Assembly (NCBI GenBank): GCA_902470405.1
Contig: CABRGJ010000025.1
Coordinates: 1-8,832, forward strand
DNA from: an uncultured Eggerthella sp.
Lineage (GTDB): Bacteria; Actinomycetota; Coriobacteriia; Coriobacteriales; Eggerthellaceae
DNA length: 8,832 bases
Direction of reading: 5' to 3'
Part shown: positions 7,388 to 8,832 of the stretch, piece after piece
How positions within the stretch are numbered: the stretch's first letter is position 1
Layout: each line of letters starts with the position of its first letter
Notes under the pieces: generated by a model
What the model was told of the DNA's origin: nothing
Seen by the model: the letters and a program-made list of their open reading frames with translations, nothing else
The model's database searches: none
Program-made: the position numbers and the translations under genes

Positions 7388-7526
7388 GGCGAGCTCCTTT
7401 GAGAGGAGGTCGCGCAAGGGTCAGGCACGCGTAATTTGTTTTATAAACGAGAAGACACTGAAGCGATGCGGCACCCCAAAGCGCGACCGGCGTACGGAAT
7501 GGTCGTATGGGCACCCTTACGGGCAT
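7326..7526 (-). CDS. Upstream ORF in the ABC-F leader (candidate regulatory leader, low confidence)
   Basis: A 66-codon minus-strand frame begins at ATG 7526 in the long ABC-F leader, runs through the Shine-Dalgarno-masking hairpin in a different frame, and stops about 60 bases inside the ABC-F gene. Ribosomes translating it would melt the hairpin. Its own ATG has no good ribosome-binding site. A three-codon frame (Met-Lys-Ile, 7540-7529) with AGG four bases upstream ends two bases before it, so reinitiation is possible. Another frame, GTG 7474 to TGA 7421 (17 residues, containing RFSVFSFIKQITRA), ends eight bases before the hairpin, as a stalling peptide would. None resembles a known leader peptide with certainty. 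Confidence 0.25.
   Translation of the reverse strand: MPVRVPIRPFRTPVALWGAASLQCLLVYKTNYACLTLARPPLKGARHATESRSHQLYLPWGGIAHH
7389..7413 (-). promoter_or_regulatory. Hairpin sequestering the ABC-F Shine-Dalgarno sequence
   Basis: In the minus-strand mRNA, GCGA (7413-7410) pairs with TCGC (7392-7389). After a single C-C mismatch, CTCCT (7408-7404) pairs with AGGAG (7398-7394) around a CTCAA loop. AGGAG is the core of the ribosome-binding site AAGGAG (7399-7394), so it would be masked in the closed form, directly before the ATG. This is the architecture of translation attenuators that control drug-inducible resistance genes. The pairing is read directly from sequence; regulation by it is inferred. 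Confidence 0.6.
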
Positions 7527-7597
7527 CGCTAGATCTTCATCAAACCTAACTCGAAGCGTCGCTTGCCAAAGGCTCCGCTGATTGACTGATGAAAAGA

Positions 7598-7626
7598 ATT
7601 ATAGCATGCTATTTCAGCCGTTTCAG
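7598..7626 (-). promoter_or_regulatory. Extended -10 promoter of the ABC-F gene
   Basis: On the minus strand, TATAAT (7603-7598) is a perfect -10 hexamer preceded by TGC, giving an extended -10 (TGn). CTGAAA (7626-7621) sits 17 bases upstream and matches the -35 consensus at four positions. Transcription would start near 7590, leaving a leader of roughly 200 bases before ATG 7387. Such a leader is unusually long for a simple gene and fits post-initiation control. A strong constitutive promoter with translational regulation is typical for inducible resistance genes. Confidence 0.65.
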
Positions 7627-7761
7627 CACGGTATTCACACCTGACTATCGTTCCGTGCGGTTTGCATCGTTATTCAAGTGAACTTCTATGGTCAACTAAG
7701 AATAACTTCCTTCAACAGTGAACGACTGGAGCAGCAGGGCATGGCATATTGCAATTCCAAC

Positions 7762-7797
7762 AAGCAAAAATAGCTTGGCGGCACATCGCCAAGCTAT
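7762..7797 (-). terminator. Strong intrinsic terminator, minus strand
   Basis: ATAGCTTGGCG and CGCCAAGCTAT (7770-7780 and 7787-7797) form a perfect 11-bp stem with a 6-base loop. Read on the minus strand the stem is followed by a run of T (7770-7766), a textbook Rho-independent terminator. No intact minus-strand gene ends nearby. It may close a small RNA starting near 7850, serve as a back-up for the decayed gene upstream, or insulate the ABC-F promoter from read-through. Confidence 0.75.
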
Positions 7798-7835
7798 CGT
7801 TTCGTCACAATCTAAAGTGAGAGAGATCCCGACGG

Positions 7836-7896
7836 GTTTACAAAAAACGTGTCAGAAAAGTACACCTATTTACAAAGAAATCAAAAGGTGTAAACT
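7836..7896. repeat. TTTACA and ACACCT repeat cluster
   Basis: GTTTACA occurs near 7836 on the plus strand, ATTTACA near 7867, and GTTTACACC (minus) at 7895-7887. The inverted pair ACACCT/AGGTGT (near 7863 and 7885) and a further AAAAGCACCTAT at 7903-7914 echo the same words. Spacing of the elements is irregular. TTTACA with TAAACT 16 bases further on (7891-7896) could be a plus-strand promoter, and TTGATT with TACTTT a minus-strand one. Repeated operators are possible; chance in AT-rich DNA is not excluded. Confidence 0.3.
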
Positions 7897-7901
7897 AATG
7901 C

Positions 7902-7927
7902 AAAAAGCACCTATGAACTGGTGTTTT
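7902..7927 (-). terminator. Intrinsic terminator directly after a minus-strand stop codon
   Basis: On the minus strand, AAAACACC (7927-7920) pairs with GGTGCTTT (7911-7904), including one G-U pair, around an 8-base loop, and the descending arm runs into TTTTT (7906-7902). The structure overlaps the TAA stop (7928-7926) of the remnant frame at 7926-8048. A terminator placed exactly at a stop codon supports that fragment being the genuine 3' end of a former gene. Confidence 0.5.
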
Positions 7928-8048
7928 ACTCCCACTCTATGGTGGAAGACGGAAAACCCGTGATGACAAATGCCTGATAGTCCATCTCGTGCTCCACAGT
8001 ACAGCCTGTCTCTTCTGCTCGCAGGATTGATTTGAACTCATTGCGATC
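7926..8048 (-). pseudogene. 3' remnant of a decayed minus-strand gene (family not recognised)
   Basis: A minus-strand frame of 40 codons runs from just after a TAA (8051-8049) to its own TAA. Its peptide looks like a natural C-terminus, with a charged helix (EFKSILRAEETG), then an acidic segment and a hydrophobic strand ending AFVITGFPSSTIEWE. Another frame on the same strand, 8113 to about 8041, also reads protein-like (GRSKYSVFIGVFYKIA) and would join it through a frameshift near 8040. No start codon or ribosome-binding site belongs to either. A terminator lies at the stop. The simplest reading is a truncated and frameshifted relic. No family could be named by eye. Confidence 0.4.
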
Positions 8049-8209
8049 TTATAAAACACCCCGATGAAAACGGAATATTTTGACCTACCGAAAGCCAGTT
8101 CTCTGAACTGGTATTACTTGGTCATAACTGCGCAGAGAGTGTCACGAAAAACAATATAGGAGAACCTTAAACCTGGTTCATTGACGCTCGCGGATCCGTG
8201 CTACGACGG

Positions 8210-8254
8210 AGACGGGGCTTATCCGAGCTCCGGGCGCCGCGCATCGCCCCGTCT
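8210..8254. repeat. 9-bp inverted repeat downstream of the HxlR gene (candidate terminator)
   Basis: AGACGGGGC (8210-8218) and GCCCCGTCT (8246-8254) are perfectly complementary, with a GC-rich 27-base interval that can itself fold weakly. It lies about 60 bases past the stop of the minus-strand HxlR gene and could terminate or stabilise that transcript. There is no T-run on either side, so intrinsic termination is doubtful. Confidence 0.4.
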
Positions 8255-8316
8255 ATCTAAGCAACTCAAGCTCCTAAAGCGGATGCCCCGACATTTCTAA
8301 CGGCAATCCACCGCGG

Positions 8317-8670
8317 TCAATCCGCGCCGAGGGAGGCCTTGTAGCTCTCGCCCCAGTTCCACATGGCGTCGAGGACGGGCTTCAGGGTCTGCCCGAGGGG
8401 CGTGAGCGAGTACTCGACTCGCGGAGGTACCTCGGCGAACACCTCGCGATGGACGATTCCCGACTCCTCCATGGCACGCAGGTTCGAGGTGAGCACCTTC
8501 TGGGAAACCTTGCCGATGGAGCGCTGCAGCTCCTTGAAGCGCATGGTGCCGTTAAGGATAAGGTCGCGCAGGATGAGCCCCTGCCACTTGTTCCCGATGA
8601 GGAGAAGCGTTGTCTCCACGGGGCAAGCGGGCAACTCAGCCAAATCGGCAGCGTGTTTGCAACCCATCAT
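8317..8670 (-). CDS. HxlR/DUF24-family winged-helix regulator
   Basis: A 117-residue DNA-binding protein, normal length for the HxlR family. The hallmark CPVETTLLLIGNKWQGLILRDL begins at Cys16. The winged HTH follows (RFKELQRSIGKVSQKVLTSNLRAMEESGIV), then the wing (PPRVEYSLTPLG) and a C-terminal dimerisation helix. In relatives such as YodB and HypR, the conserved N-terminal cysteine senses quinones, diamide or hypochlorite; Cys16 occupies that place here and Cys4 is an extra one, so redox or electrophile sensing is plausible but inferred. ATG 8670 has GGGAG nine bases upstream. A TTG at 8724 would extend the frame but lies in the promoter region. The gene diverges from a gene starting at 8819, its likely target. 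Its codons look richer in G/C at third positions than those of its neighbours. Confidence 0.88.
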   Translation of the reverse strand: MMGCKHAADLAELPACPVETTLLLIGNKWQGLILRDLILNGTMRFKELQRSIGKVSQKVLTSNLRAMEESGIVHREVFAEVPPRVEYSLTPLGQTLKPVLDAMWNWGESYKASLGAD

Positions 8671-8712
8671 CTTGGAAATCTCCCGTTCAAGTTCAATGGT
8701 TACTAAAAGGTT

Positions 8713-8771
8713 CCTATAGCACAAAATAGTGCCTACTTACATTTCTATACCACTATTGGAAGAATGGTAAA
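8713..8771 (-). promoter_or_regulatory. HxlR promoter and candidate operator in the divergent gap
   Basis: On the minus strand, TTTACC (8771-8766) and TATAGA (8749-8744) are spaced by 16 bases, a reasonable promoter. A second candidate is the extended -10 TGC-TATAGG (down to 8713). AATAGTG (8725-8731) and CACTATT (8751-8757) form a perfect 7-bp inverted repeat with a 19-base interval, which contains TACTTACA, reminiscent of half-sites bound by HxlR-type proteins. The dyad overlaps the first promoter, fitting autorepression and shared control of the gene at 8819. Confidence 0.4.
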
Positions 8772-8818
8772 CGTCATAAGGCAACCGCGCAAGGGCGCAC
8801 CCATAGAAAGGACCCATC

Positions 8819-8832
8819 ATGTCAGAACAGAA
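8819..8832 (+). CDS. 5' end of an unidentified gene, cut by the window edge
   Basis: ATG 8819 begins Met-Ser-Glu-Gln and is preceded by AGAAAGGA about six bases upstream, a strong ribosome-binding site. Only 14 bases are visible, so the product cannot be identified. Genes divergent from HxlR regulators are often oxidoreductases, nitroreductases or related stress enzymes, but that is family-level expectation, not evidence from this gene. Confidence 0.6.

Larger units (their letters stand above)
7627..8316. other. Intergenic stretch without an intact gene
   Basis: About 690 bases carry no intact gene. 7627-7761 holds nothing recognisable beyond a loose GCACGG/CCGTGC dyad. 7762-8160 is AT-rich, with two minus-strand terminators, TTTACA repeats and a decayed coding fragment. 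8094-8112 contains a perfect CCAGTTC-3-GAACTGG hairpin of unknown role. Composition becomes GC-rich from about 8165, where a large inverted repeat lies. The mosaic looks like debris of past insertion and deletion. No transposase, tRNA or CRISPR repeat was seen. Confidence 0.55.

Noticed and set aside
7388..7417. TTG start ten codons upstream for the ABC-F gene
   Set aside because: The added codons consist of the ribosome-binding site and hairpin sequence; ATG 7387 has AAGGAG at six bases and matches the usual ABC-F N-terminus.
7718..7963. 81-codon plus-strand open frame beginning with GTG
   Set aside because: It runs through a perfect 11-bp terminator hairpin and a second hairpin, has no ribosome-binding site, and its peptide shows no domain-like pattern.
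8064..8159. 31-codon plus-strand frame (starts MKTEYFDLPK)
   Set aside because: There is no ribosome-binding site, it contains a perfect hairpin, and the minus strand gives the more protein-like reading here. A distant likeness to a LysR N-terminus was too weak to claim.
8304..8323. CAATCC direct repeat flanking ACCGCGGT at the HxlR stop
   Set aside because: The repeat is only 6 bp with an 8-bp palindrome, too short to argue for an insertion footprint or attachment site.
8671..8724. TTG start extending the HxlR protein by 18 residues
   Set aside because: It lies in promoter sequence and would make the protein longer than the family norm; ATG 8670 has a GGGAG ribosome-binding site.
1..8832. 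tRNA, rRNA, CRISPR array, transposase or integrase
   Set aside because: No cloverleaf, regularly spaced repeat or DDE/tyrosine-recombinase motif was seen on either strand.

Overview
The window looks like a chromosomal accessory stretch from a member of the Coriobacteriia, probably Eggerthellaceae-like. The main clue is a regulator with about twelve predicted membrane helices fused to a C-terminal LuxR-type HTH, encoded divergently from a major facilitator transporter; this pairing is characteristic of that lineage. Base composition looks moderate by eye, with a more AT-rich patch near 7620-8165 and a more GC-rich segment after it. Genus cannot be fixed from the sequence alone.

Layout. (1) 5-1336 (-) encodes an MFS permease, divergent from (2) 1630-3165 (+), the membrane LuxR-type regulator. 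They share a 293-base control region with two abutting 10-bp palindromes and an AT-rich promoter. (3) 3394-4716 (+) encodes a BrnQ/LIVCS branched-chain amino acid transporter with its own promoter. It converges on (4) 4923-5702 (-), a MerR regulator with a TipAS-like ligand domain, preceded by a classic long-spacer (19 bp) MerR promoter that probably autoregulates it. A strong hairpin lies between the two convergent ends. (5) 5900-7387 (-) encodes an ABC-F ATPase of the kind that protects ribosomes from antibiotics. Its roughly 200-base leader carries an extended -10 promoter, small overlapping reading frames and a hairpin that buries its Shine-Dalgarno sequence. (6) 7627-8316 has no intact gene. 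It holds two minus-strand intrinsic terminators, what looks like the 3' end of a decayed minus-strand gene, several TTTACA repeats and a composition switch. (7) 8317-8670 (-) encodes an HxlR/DUF24 regulator, divergent from a gene whose first codons start at 8819.

Functional picture. The window combines solute uptake (MFS, BrnQ) with drug and stress sensing (TipAS-type MerR, ABC-F, HxlR). MerR and ABC-F are adjacent and co-oriented, but each has its own promoter. Whether the MerR protein senses the drug that ABC-F counters is inference. The best candidate for something undescribed is the leader of the ABC-F gene, which has the architecture of ribosome-mediated (translation attenuation) induction. 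Next are the transporter-like LuxR regulator and the unexplained 7.6-8.3 kb patch.
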